Positions 1 to 7,388 of a stretch of 64,000 nucleotides of DNA are shown here, piece by piece (the stretch's first letter is position 1; every line of letters begins with the position of its first letter). The DNA is from JBAYIE01 sp965279165. Its GTDB lineage: Bacteria > Bacteroidota > Bacteroidia > UKL13-3. The stretch covers positions 1,984,001 through 2,048,000 of the forward strand of contig OZ257140.1 in assembly GCA_965279165.1 (NCBI GenBank). Reading direction: 5' to 3'. Position numbers and translations under genes: made by a program. The notes beneath the pieces are model-generated. The model was given only the letters and a program-made list of their open reading frames with translations. It ran no database searches and was not told the origin of the DNA.

Positions 1-1
1 A

Positions 2-784
2 TTAGATCTGGTTTGGTATCGCTTGTTAATATCCGGAATAACTATTTACATTTTTGCCAGGTGGAAAGGCATTAGTTTAAAGATTCCCCCAAAGGCTTTT
101 TTTGAAATTTTAGGTATGGGAGTTATTGTAGGTATACATTGGTATACGTTTTACCATGCCATAAAAGTTTCTAACGTTTCGGTAACCATGGCTGGATTTT
201 CGACCGTTACTTTGTTTGGTAGTTTGTTGCAACCGTTGATTCTAAAAAAGCCTTTCTTTTGGGCCGATTTGATTTATGGAGTAGTTATTGGCGCTGGCTT
301 AATCATCATTCTTAATTTTGAAAAGTTTTATGCCTTAGGAATATTTTATGGCGTAATTTCAGCGTTTACTGCTGCAATTTTTGGTATCTACAATGGTAAA
401 TTAATCCAAAAACATAATCCAATAACCATTACGATAGTTGAATTTATTGGCGCATTTTTATTGCTTACAATCCTTATTGGTCTATTTGGCAAAAATCCGA
501 ATGTGTTTCTTCTCCCCGTTGCTGTGGATTGGTTTTGGTTGATGGTATTAAGTATTCTTTGTACCACCATAGCCTTTACCTGGGGAATCTACATCCTGAA
601 ACAATTTTCTCCCTTAACCGTGATTATTACTAATAACCTCGAACCGGTATATGGTATTGTATTCTCTGTATTGCTCTTTGGTAGTTCTGAATATATGTCG
701 CTGCAGTTTTATATCGGTGCAGCCATCATTTTACTCGGAGTTTTTACCTACCCGTTTATTCAGAAAAAATGGAATAAAAGTTAA
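2..784 (+). CDS. EamA/DMT family permease, 5' end outside window
   Basis: C-terminal part of a drug/metabolite-transporter (EamA) permease of the inner membrane; the substrate cannot be told. The frame is already open at base 2, upstream of the first possible start (TTG at 23), so the gene begins before the window and roughly 35-40 residues of the usual ~300 are missing. Hydrophobic helices alternate over the whole visible length. The second EamA repeat begins near visible residue 120 (GVISAFTAAIFGIYNGK) and includes a conserved-looking NNLEPVYG stretch near the end. A charged tail (KKWNKS) closes the protein. The next gene starts 9 bases downstream on the same strand, but nothing links them functionally. 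Family assignment is firm, function open. Confidence 0.85.
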   Translation, partial: LDLVWYRLLISGITIYIFARWKGISLKIPPKAFFEILGMGVIVGIHWYTFYHAIKVSNVSVTMAGFSTVTLFGSLLQPLILKKPFFWADLIYGVVIGAGLIIILNFEKFYALGIFYGVISAFTAAIFGIYNGKLIQKHNPITITIVEFIGAFLLLTILIGLFGKNPNVFLLPVAVDWFWLMVLSILCTTIAFTWGIYILKQFSPLTVIITNNLEPVYGIVFSVLLFGSSEYMSLQFYIGAAIILLGVFTYPFIQKKWNKS

Positions 785-793
785 ATTTGTATT

Positions 794-2665
794 ATGCGAT
801 TACTTAAAATCAATGGCTTACTCATTCTTGTACTATTTTTAAGGCAAGGAATTTTTGCCCAAACAGGATTTACTTATTCCACCAAAGAAGTAAAAACTTC
901 GGGCATTTTATTCGACTTTTCTGCCGGATTACCGGATTATAAACCGCAGCTTATTTTGGTTAAATCAACCATGCCCCAACCGATTAGTGATGTTCAACAA
1001 ACCAAACTGGCTTTGGACAAAATGCGAGCCGAAAAATTGCGCAACAAATCCAATGCAGCAAGTCCACAAAAATTGCATAAAGCAGTGCCTCCTTCACCCC
1101 AATTGTTACGCGGCTTTTTTGGAAATGTTGCACAAGGTACTCCAAACGATAACGATATTGCCATTAGCAATAGTGGTAAGTTTATCATGAGTGCTTGTAA
1201 TACCAATTACAACATGTACAACGATTCGGGTAAATTTTTAGCTGGACGAACACTCGCAGGCATTGCAGCACAACTTGGACCTTTGAACAGTACATTTGAT
1301 CCACGCGTAATTTATGATCCCGAAAAGGACCGTTTTATCGCCGTGTTTTTACAAGGTTCAACCCATGAAGATACACGTATAATTGTTGGCTTTACCCAAT
1401 CTGAAGACCCTACCAAAGTTTGGAAATTTTATGAATTGCCCGGAAATCTTTGGGGCGATTCATCCTGGAGCGATTACCCTATAATTGCCATTACCAAGGA
1501 AGAATTGTTTATCACGGTTAACCGCGTAAAAGACAAGACACCTTGGCAAACCGGATTTATCGAATCCTTAATTTGGCAAGTTAAATTAAGCGATGGGTAT
1601 GCAGGCGATTCATTAACACAAAAGGTGTATGGCGATATCAAATATAACAACAAAACTATTTGGAGTATTTGTCCTGCAAAAGGCGGTGCCGGATCATACG
1701 GACCAAACCAATATTTTGTTTCCCTTCGTCCGAGCGATTTAAGCAACGACACCGTTTTTCTTCATGAGATAACCAATACCATCGCATCAGGAAGTGCTAC
1801 ATTAACGTTAAAGATTTTAAAGGCAGATAACAAGTATGGCTTACAACCAAACGCCATTCAGCCAAGCGGACAATACCTACAAACCAACGATGCTCGAGCT
1901 TTATCGGCAATGTTTGAAGACGATAAAATTCAGTTCGTAGGAAATTGCATGTACACACCTGAATTTAGTCCGGGTATTTACCATGGAGTAATTGATTATG
2001 TATCTTCCAATCCCGTTGTAAAAGCTAAAAATCTAGGCTACGATTCCATGGATATTGGGTATCCATCGATTGCATTTGCAGGAACTAAAGGAGATAACAA
2101 CAGTGCTATGATTACTTTTTCTTATGTGTCGCCAACACGTTACGCAGGAACAGCAGCCATATTTGTCGACAGAAATTTAGATTACTCGTTTCCGGTTTTG
2201 GTTAAGGCAGGAGAGAGCAATATCAATGTTTTGGCCGATACAATCGAACGCTGGGGAGATTATACAGGCATTCAAAGAAAATACAATGAAACCGGAATGT
2301 TCTGTTTAAACGGATCGTACGCGATCAACGGCGGACATAATACCTGGATAGCTAAAATCCGGAACATGGACCCACGACTGGGAGTAAAACAAGAAGAAGG
2401 AAATATTACCAATACCACGGTATATCCTAATCCGGTAAGTGAACTTGTTTCAATTGAGTTTGCCATACAAAAAACCGATTGGCTCGATTTTTATTTATAC
2501 GATGTTCAAGGGAAAATGGTTACCAAATTGTTACGGGATAAAGCCAAAGCCGGACTGAATAAATTTACCATCTCTACTTCCGATTTACCAAACGGGATCT
2601 ATTATATAAATATCCAACAACATGAACAGATTCTGGAAAATAAAAAGATTGTGGTTGCTCATTAG
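794..2665 (+). CDS. Secreted protein with T9SS type A sorting domain
   Basis: 623-residue exported protein. Residues 1-23 are a signal peptide ending ...GIFAQ. The body (about 100-530) is rich in beta-strand-like repeats and the visible segments (FDPRVIYDPEKDRFIAV, DYPIIAI, GYPSIAF) look like blades of a beta-propeller; no catalytic motif could be recognised. The last ~80 residues are a type A T9SS C-terminal domain: VYPNPVSELVSIEF, then LYDVQGKMV, then LPNGIYYINI, ending KKIVVAH. Such domains direct passage through the outer membrane by the type IX system and are cleaved or anchored at the surface. It overlaps the next gene by 44 bases. Enzymatic or structural role unknown. Confidence 0.85.
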   Translation: MRLLKINGLLILVLFLRQGIFAQTGFTYSTKEVKTSGILFDFSAGLPDYKPQLILVKSTMPQPISDVQQTKLALDKMRAEKLRNKSNAASPQKLHKAVPPSPQLLRGFFGNVAQGTPNDNDIAISNSGKFIMSACNTNYNMYNDSGKFLAGRTLAGIAAQLGPLNSTFDPRVIYDPEKDRFIAVFLQGSTHEDTRIIVGFTQSEDPTKVWKFYELPGNLWGDSSWSDYPIIAITKEELFITVNRVKDKTPWQTGFIESLIWQVKLSDGYAGDSLTQKVYGDIKYNNKTIWSICPAKGGAGSYGPNQYFVSLRPSDLSNDTVFLHEITNTIASGSATLTLKILKADNKYGLQPNAIQPSGQYLQTNDARALSAMFEDDKIQFVGNCMYTPEFSPGIYHGVIDYVSSNPVVKAKNLGYDSMDIGYPSIAFAGTKGDNNSAMITFSYVSPTRYAGTAAIFVDRNLDYSFPVLVKAGESNINVLADTIERWGDYTGIQRKYNETGMFCLNGSYAINGGHNTWIAKIRNMDPRLGVKQEEGNITNTTVYPNPVSELVSIEFAIQKTDWLDFYLYDVQGKMVTKLLRDKAKAGLNKFTISTSDLPNGIYYINIQQHEQILENKKIVVAH

Positions 2666-2843
2666 TGCTCTTGCGCTGATAGGGATTACTTGTAAAAGTA
2701 AAAAAACTGCTCAACCCGAACCAACAAATGTACCTGCCGTTACGGAGTTCCCTAAACCGGCATCAGAGCCCGGAATGGATTCGGTAAAACACGAATTGGA
2801 TATCGAAAGAGCGAAACGGTTGCAGGAAAAGAATCCGAAATGA
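2622..2843 (+). CDS. Small putative lipoprotein
   Basis: 73 residues. The N-terminus is basic (MNRFWKIKRLW), followed by a hydrophobic run and a lipobox-like IGITC, so Cys24 is the probable lipidated residue. The mature part is short, hydrophilic, Pro/Glu/Lys-rich and probably unstructured. The ATG at 2622 lies inside the 3' end of the T9SS gene in another frame (44-base overlap), which suggests translational coupling. No family recognised. The clear lipoprotein signal is the main evidence that it is real; a shadow ORF remains possible. Confidence 0.55.
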   Translation: MNRFWKIKRLWLLISALALIGITCKSKKTAQPEPTNVPAVTEFPKPASEPGMDSVKHELDIERAKRLQEKNPK

Positions 2844-2941
2844 ATTGATTGCAAGAATACTTATACGCGAGCTTCATGATTGTGAAATCAAGGAAAGTTA
2901 ACAATCGCGTTTTACAATTGGGCACAAACGGAAAGTATTAG

Positions 2942-3235
2942 TTAGAGCTTCTTTTTGCGATGGCTTTGTCGGGTATCGTAAAAAGCAATCAATACGATAT
3001 GTTCTTCATATATTTTATAGATGAGTAAATTATGTGGGGTAACCAATGCTTCATGAATATTCTTCTTATTGGTTTTCCTGAACATGAAGGGGAATTCTGA
3101 GATATAGTTTATAACGTTTTCAGTTGCAGCTACAAAACTATCAACCTCTTTCTCCGTCCAATTCTCTTGTAAATATTCTACTACCTTATAGAAGGTTGTT
3201 TCTGATCGTTGTGACCAGATTACTTCTTTAGCCAT
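2942..3235 (-). CDS. RelE/ParE-family toxin
   Basis: 97-residue protein of the RelE/ParE toxin superfamily, which acts as a ribosome-dependent mRNA nuclease (RelE-like) or a gyrase poison (ParE-like); this length and style cannot separate the two. Visible family features are the N-terminal strand KEVIWSQRSETTFYKVVEYL with the helix that follows, the central FPFMFRK and HNLLIYKIYEEHIVLIAFYDTRQ, the usual C-terminal sheet ending in a basic tail (HRKKKL). Its start lies 16 bases inside the antitoxin gene, the normal order and overlap for a type II module on this strand. Confidence 0.8.
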   Translation of the reverse strand: MAKEVIWSQRSETTFYKVVEYLQENWTEKEVDSFVAATENVINYISEFPFMFRKTNKKNIHEALVTPHNLLIYKIYEEHIVLIAFYDTRQSHRKKKL

Positions 3236-3456
3236 TTCTTCACCCTTTTCATAACTACTGTATGTGGTGTACCTTCACCTCTATCGGCTTCTTTAATACC
3301 CTGTTGTACTGAGGCTCTAACGTCATCAGGCAGACTTTCAAACCAGTTTGTGTCAGGTTGTGTATCAAAGATAGCTTTTATATGATTGATGATGCCTTTA
3401 TCTTCGGTATCAATAATTTTTTTAGCTAAATCCAGTTTTATGGTTGCGATGCTCAT
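3220..3456 (-). CDS. Putative antitoxin partner of RelE/ParE toxin
   Basis: 78 residues when started at the ATG at 3456 (MSIATIKLDLAKKII). A longer in-frame start at 3525 adds 23 hydrophobic residues that do not fit an antitoxin, and was rejected. The protein is acidic in the middle and ends in a basic tail (VVMKRVKKWLKK). It belongs to the small Bacteroidota antitoxin type found directly before RelE/ParE toxins. It should neutralise the toxin by binding and probably represses the operon. A TAAATTTG -7-like element lies just upstream on this strand (3475-3482). Assignment rests mainly on context. Confidence 0.65.
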   Translation of the reverse strand: MSIATIKLDLAKKIIDTEDKGIINHIKAIFDTQPDTNWFESLPDDVRASVQQGIKEADRGEGTPHTVVMKRVKKWLKK

Positions 3457-3474
3457 TTGTTTGTCTTTACAATT

Positions 3475-3500
3475 CAAATTTAAAGAAAATACTACAATAA
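3475..3500 (-). promoter_or_regulatory. Possible promoter of the toxin-antitoxin pair
   Basis: On the minus strand TAAATTTG (3482 to 3475) matches the Bacteroidota -7 consensus TAnnTTTG about 19 bases before the antitoxin ATG. TTG triplets lie upstream, but the spacing (12 or 22) is not ideal. Low confidence because such AT-rich matches arise by chance. Confidence 0.25.
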
Positions 3501-3699
3501 AAACCAATCGCAAATCTGAAATCAAATAATCTGTTTCTGTTTACTTTCACACGAGCTTTATGTTCATGAAAAGTATTTCGCATCTTTGTTTCAAAATATT
3601 AGTTTCACTATGGGTATAGAAGCATGATACTCCTCCGAACAAGAAAAGTCAGGAATCGCATATTCCAAAAAAGTGAGAATGAATGTTTAAGTAAACGTA

Positions 3700-4980
3700 T
3701 TACATTAGAATCCCTGCAATAGTTGCCGAAAGATAAGAAGCAAGTGTACCGCAAAACAAAGCCCTGAAACCAAGCTTGGCAAGGTCAGCTCTTCGGGCAG
3801 GCGCTAGTTCGCCAATACCGCCAACTTGAATTGCAATTGAACTAAAATTAGCAAAACCACACAAAGCAAAACTTACAATTAAAAGCGATTTGGGATGCAA
3901 AGCTTGGTTGCCAATTAATCCCGATAAATCCGAATAGGCAACAAATTCGTTGATTACTAATTTGGTTCCCATCAACGAACCAACGGTAAAAGTATCTTGC
4001 GCCGGTACACCCATGGCCCATGCAAACACCGAAAAGATGGAGCCAAAGATGGTGTTTAAATTTAAGTTGGTTATCGATATTCCTAGTGCCGATAAATCCA
4101 ATCCGGTATACGAAAGCCATAAACCCGCTTTTCCCAACAATACATTTACCAATGCGATCAATGCAATAAATCCAATCAACATGGCAATTACATTTAAGGA
4201 TACTTTTAATCCGTCACTGGCACCATGCGAAATGGCATCCAACAAATTGGCATGCGATTTTTTTACTTCTAGGGTAACCGAACCTTTCGTTGCCGATTCT
4301 TCTGTTTCGGGCAACACAATTTTTGAGATTACCAATGCACCCGGCGCAGCCATAATACTAGCCGCCAATAAATAAGGAGCCGGCACACCCATCGAAATGT
4401 AAACTGCCATCACGCCACCTGCAATACATGCCATACTCCCGGCCATCGAGGCAAGAATCTCACTTTTGGTCATCGTATTGATATACGGCTTAATCATAAT
4501 TTGTGCTTCCACCTGCCCTACAAATGCACTGGCAACATTGGATAATGCTTCGCTTCCACTCACGCGCATCAACCGATGAACCAATTTAGCAAAGAAGGAA
4601 ACAATCAATTGCATGATTCCGATATGATAAGCAATACTTACCAATACCGCCACAAAAATGATGGTTGGAATAATTTTAAACATAAAAAGAAAACTGTATT
4701 GGTCACCAAAAATAGGCTGTAACAATTCCGGTTTCATCAATCCGCCAAACACAAACTCTCCGCCTTTATCCGCCATTTCCAATAATCGTTTGATGCTGTT
4801 ACCTAGAAAAGCAAATATAGTTTGACCAATAGAGGTTTTAAGAATAAACAAGGCGAGCCCTACCTGCAACAACAAACCACTAATCACCACACGGTAGTTA
4901 ATCGATTTTTTATTGCTCGAAACCAGGAAAGCAAGTCCGAGTATTAAAACCACACCGATCAAACCGTGAAATCTTTCCAT
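3700..4980 (-). CDS. nupC: Concentrative nucleoside transporter (CNT/NupC family)
   Basis: 426-residue inner-membrane symporter that imports nucleosides with H+ or Na+. The CNT signature (G/A)xKx3NEFVA(Y/M/F) is present as GTKLVINEFVAY at residues 338-349, and the substrate-pocket segment appears as GQVEAQIMIKPY around 155-166. Hydrophobic helices span most of the chain. Length is normal for bacterial CNT proteins (about 400-430). The ATG directly abuts the stop codon of the upstream bifunctional nuclease gene, so the two are surely one transcript. Substrate range (purine, pyrimidine or both) cannot be told. Confidence 0.93.
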   Translation of the reverse strand: MERFHGLIGVVLILGLAFLVSSNKKSINYRVVISGLLLQVGLALFILKTSIGQTIFAFLGNSIKRLLEMADKGGEFVFGGLMKPELLQPIFGDQYSFLFMFKIIPTIIFVAVLVSIAYHIGIMQLIVSFFAKLVHRLMRVSGSEALSNVASAFVGQVEAQIMIKPYINTMTKSEILASMAGSMACIAGGVMAVYISMGVPAPYLLAASIMAAPGALVISKIVLPETEESATKGSVTLEVKKSHANLLDAISHGASDGLKVSLNVIAMLIGFIALIALVNVLLGKAGLWLSYTGLDLSALGISITNLNLNTIFGSIFSVFAWAMGVPAQDTFTVGSLMGTKLVINEFVAYSDLSGLIGNQALHPKSLLIVSFALCGFANFSSIAIQVGGIGELAPARRADLAKLGFRALFCGTLASYLSATIAGILM

Positions 4981-5571
4981 TTAGTTTTTCCTTCTTTTTT
5001 TAAGTTCGTCTCGTATCGCTGCTGCTTTTACGTATTCTTCTAAACCCAACGCTTCATCCAACTTTTTTTGCAATTCTTCCGGAGTCATTTTCGAGTAATC
5101 ATTTTCAGACACCACCGGCTTTTCTGCTTCCTTTTTTTCTTCTTCCATAAATGGCTCATCATCGAATACCACTCCTGCTTCCTCCATTATTTTTTCGAAG
5201 GTATAAATCGGACATTTAAAACGTACAGCCAATGCGATAGAATCAGATGTTCTTGCATCAATCTCATATTGCTCCCCTTGCATTTCACAAAGAAGTTTGG
5301 CATGAAACACCCCATCAATCAAATCATAAATCTCAACTTCAAGAACCTGTATGGAAAATGTTTGGGTAAAGGCTACAAATAAATCATGTGTCATTGGGCG
5401 AAACGGAACGATTTTCTCAATTTCGATGGCAATAGCCTGCGCCTCAAAACTGCCAATAACCACCGGTAGTTTTCTTTTCCCTTTATCTTCTCCAAGAATA
5501 AGCGTGTAAGAACCATTGCTTTGTCCCGAACTCAATCCTATAATGTTTAACTTGATTCTATCCATTGCCAA
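4981..5571 (-). CDS. Bifunctional nuclease family protein with UVR motif
   Basis: 196 residues. Residues 1 to about 135 form the BFN/DUF151 domain (SYTLILGEDKGKRKLPVVIG, then IDARTSDSIALAVRFKCPIY), a family reported to have DNase and RNase activity. After an acidic linker (about 140-157) comes a UvrB/UvrC (UVR) motif at about 160-195 (MTPEELQKKLDEAL ... AAAIRDELKKR). This BFN-UVR fusion is usual in Bacteroidota. It is co-transcribed with nupC, so a link between nucleic-acid turnover and nucleoside uptake is possible, but that is inference. The cellular role is not established. Confidence 0.85.
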   Translation of the reverse strand: MAMDRIKLNIIGLSSGQSNGSYTLILGEDKGKRKLPVVIGSFEAQAIAIEIEKIVPFRPMTHDLFVAFTQTFSIQVLEVEIYDLIDGVFHAKLLCEMQGEQYEIDARTSDSIALAVRFKCPIYTFEKIMEEAGVVFDDEPFMEEEKKEAEKPVVSENDYSKMTPEELQKKLDEALGLEEYVKAAAIRDELKKRRKN

Positions 5572-5679
5572 AATATGTATCCAATCATCAAACCTAACCG
5601 AAATTTGTATTTTTTCAAATTGTATTGAAGGTTAAATGCAGGAAATCTGTTTTTGACATTCATTGTGAAAATCAAAAGG

Positions 5680-6040
5680 GCTGTACGAGCACGATGCTCG
5701 TATATGTTAAATTATCGGCCCGTTTGCGCGAGCATCATGCTCGTGCAGGTTAAATTATTGACTAAGGTTAACAGTTATGAAAGAACACATCAAAGTGTTT
5801 GGTATTCATTGTAAAAATCAGCATTGGTACACGAGCATGATGCTCGCGTAAATGTGCTTAGTTTAATTGTTATGAATGAACGAACCCTCGTTCTCGCGAG
5901 CATCATGCTCGTGCAGGTTAAACTATTGACTAAGGTTAACAGTTATGAAAGAACACATCAAAGTGTTTGGTATTCATTGTAAAAATCAGAATTGGTGCAC
6001 GAGCATGATGCTCGCGCAAACTGGAGCATGATGCTAGCGC
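5680..6040. repeat. Cluster of GAGCATCATGCTC palindromes in a 168-bp repeat
   Basis: Six copies of a short palindrome GAGCAT(C/G)ATGCTC or a close variant lie at about 5687, 5730-5742, 5834-5846, 5898-5910, 6001-6013 and 6024-6036. Two pairs enclose almost identical ~90-base spacers, giving a direct repeat of period 168 bases (5727-5849 and 5895-6016). Each unit is palindrome - spacer - inverted palindrome, like a REP/BIME or MITE-type element. No ORF is present. The rest of the 5572-6108 gap holds only the rplT terminator. Confidence 0.85.
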
Positions 6041-6047
6041 GAACGCA

Positions 6048-6086
6048 CAAAAAAAATCCTGCCTCACTTTACGTGGACAGGATTTT
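6048..6086 (-). terminator. Rho-independent terminator of thrS-infC-rpmI-rplT
   Basis: Read on the minus strand, an AATCCTGTCC arm pairs imperfectly with GGCAGGATT across an ~11-base loop and is followed by a run of eight or nine T. It lies about 25 bases after the rplT stop. Confidence 0.8.
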
Positions 6087-6108
6087 TAATTCGTATGTCG
6101 TTATTAAT

Positions 6109-6453
6109 TTATTTTACCGAATCTACAATTGCTTTAAAAGTTTCAGGATTGTTCATCGCTAAATCTGCTAAAACTTTGCGGTTTAAACCAAGATTCTTCT
6201 TGCTAGCCATTCCGATAAATTGTGAATAGCTTAATCCTTGTAAACGTGTACCTGCGTTGATACGCATAATCCATAAAGCGCGGAAATTACGCTTTTTGGT
6301 TTTTCTGTCGCGGTAAGCATAACCCAATCCTTTATCGATGGAGTGCTTAGCAACGGTTAATACATTTTTTCTTTTACCCCAATACCCTTTGGCTAATTTG
6401 AGGAGTTTTTTTCTGCGTCTGCGAGACGCTACTGAATTGACTGAACGTGGCAT
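6109..6453 (-). CDS. rplT: 50S ribosomal protein L20
   Basis: 114 residues, the usual L20 length. Very basic N-terminal arm (SRRRRKKLLKLAKGYWGKRKN), then AYRDRKTKKRNFRALWIMRI and the C-terminal globular part LGLNRKVLADLAMNNPETF. L20 binds 23S rRNA early in 50S assembly. It is the last gene of the classical infC-rpmI-rplT operon, here headed by thrS, with a good terminator just after it. In several bacteria L20 represses its own operon; the ~100-base spacer before the gene (6454-6553) could hold such a site, but no structure was identified. Confidence 0.98.
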   Translation of the reverse strand: MPRSVNSVASRRRRKKLLKLAKGYWGKRKNVLTVAKHSIDKGLGYAYRDRKTKKRNFRALWIMRINAGTRLQGLSYSQFIGMASKKNLGLNRKVLADLAMNNPETFKAIVDSVK

Positions 6454-6553
6454 AATTTGTTTTTTTTGTTTTTGAACCTAAGCGTCAGTCCTTCAACTGA
6501 TCTTTTGTGCTTTTGTTCGGGTTAAAATTTAATAAACCGATAGTTGCTACCAA

Positions 6554-6754
6554 CTATTTTCCTACTCCAAGTAGGCTCTTTACCAATCCCATGTCGGCAT
6601 CCGATACGACAACCATTTTGGTTAAGCCGCGTTTTTGCTTGGTGGTTTTCTTGGTAAGGATGTGATTTTTGAAAGCTTGCGCACGCTTTATTTTACCACT
6701 AGGGGTAACTTTAAAACGCTTTTTCGCTGAGCTGTTTGTTTTTACTTTTGGCAT
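6554..6754 (-). CDS. rpmI: 50S ribosomal protein L35
   Basis: 66 residues, matching the family length. Characteristic basic pattern MPKVKTNSSAKKRFKVTPSG followed by KIKRAQAFKNHILTKKTTKQ and KRGL. L35 is a small 50S subunit protein. It lies between infC (32-base gap) and rplT (100-base gap), the conserved operon order. Confidence 0.98.
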   Translation of the reverse strand: MPKVKTNSSAKKRFKVTPSGKIKRAQAFKNHILTKKTTKQKRGLTKMVVVSDADMGLVKSLLGVGK

Positions 6755-6786
6755 TTCCTTTTTATTTATACGACCTACGAATTTAC

Positions 6787-7386
6787 TTACTTACTGGCTT
6801 TCCCTTTTGGAGCCATCATCAAAAACATCTTCTTTCCTTCTAACCTTGGCAATTGTTCTACCTTTCCTACTTCACTTAATTTTTGTGCAAATTGCAACAA
6901 CAATACTTCCCCTCTTTCTTTGTATATAATGGCACGACCTTTAAAAAATACAAATGCCCTTACTTTATTGCCTTCCGTTAAAAACCGTTCTGCATGTTTA
7001 ACCTTAAAATCAAAATCATGCTCGTCGGTATTTGGTCCGAAACGAATTTCTTTTACCTCTTGCTTTACTGCATTTGCTTTCTGCTCTTTCTTTTTCTTCT
7101 TTTGCTCGTAAAGAAATTTCTTATAATCAACAATCTTACAAACCGGTGGATCTGCATTTGGCGATATTTCTACCAAATCCAATTCCTGTTCTTCTGCCAT
7201 TTTAATGGCTTCCTGTAAAGTGTAAACCCCAACTTCTACATTATCACCTACCAGCCTGATTTCTCTTGCTTGTATTTTGTGGTTAAGCTTATGTTCCGGT
7301 TCTAAGCTTCTTCTTCCTCTGAAATTTGGTCGCCCACCCGGTCCGGGACTGGGTCTGCTACTGTTTGGTGTAATTGGTGATGCCAA
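6787..7386 (-). CDS. infC: Translation initiation factor IF-3, non-AUG start
   Basis: 199 residues. N-domain HKIQAREIRLVGDNVEVGV ... ELDLVEISPNADPPVCKI, lysine-rich linker (YEQKKKKKEQKA), and C-domain EIRFGPNTDEHDFDFKVKHA ... LPRLEGKKMFLMMAPK. IF-3 monitors the start codon and keeps 30S and 50S subunits apart. The frame contains no ATG before the conserved N-domain. The first usable start is TTG at 7384-7386, two bases after the thrS stop, and an ATT at codon 5 is another candidate. Non-AUG starts in infC are known in other bacteria, where IF-3 discriminates against them and so limits its own synthesis. The Pro/Ser/Arg-rich extension (about 1-25) is not conserved. Confidence 0.96.
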   Translation of the reverse strand: MASPITPNSSRPSPGPGGRPNFRGRRSLEPEHKLNHKIQAREIRLVGDNVEVGVYTLQEAIKMAEEQELDLVEISPNADPPVCKIVDYKKFLYEQKKKKKEQKANAVKQEVKEIRFGPNTDEHDFDFKVKHAERFLTEGNKVRAFVFFKGRAIIYKERGEVLLLQFAQKLSEVGKVEQLPRLEGKKMFLMMAPKGKASK

Positions 7387-7388
7387 GT

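Noticed and set aside
782..789. TAAATTTG promoter -7 element
   Set aside because: Only 4 bases from the ATG at 794 with no TTG at the correct distance; transcription would start inside the gene.
3950..4375. 141-codon plus-strand ORF within nupC
   Set aside because: Shadow of the conserved transporter gene; the antisense frame mirrors its codon pattern.
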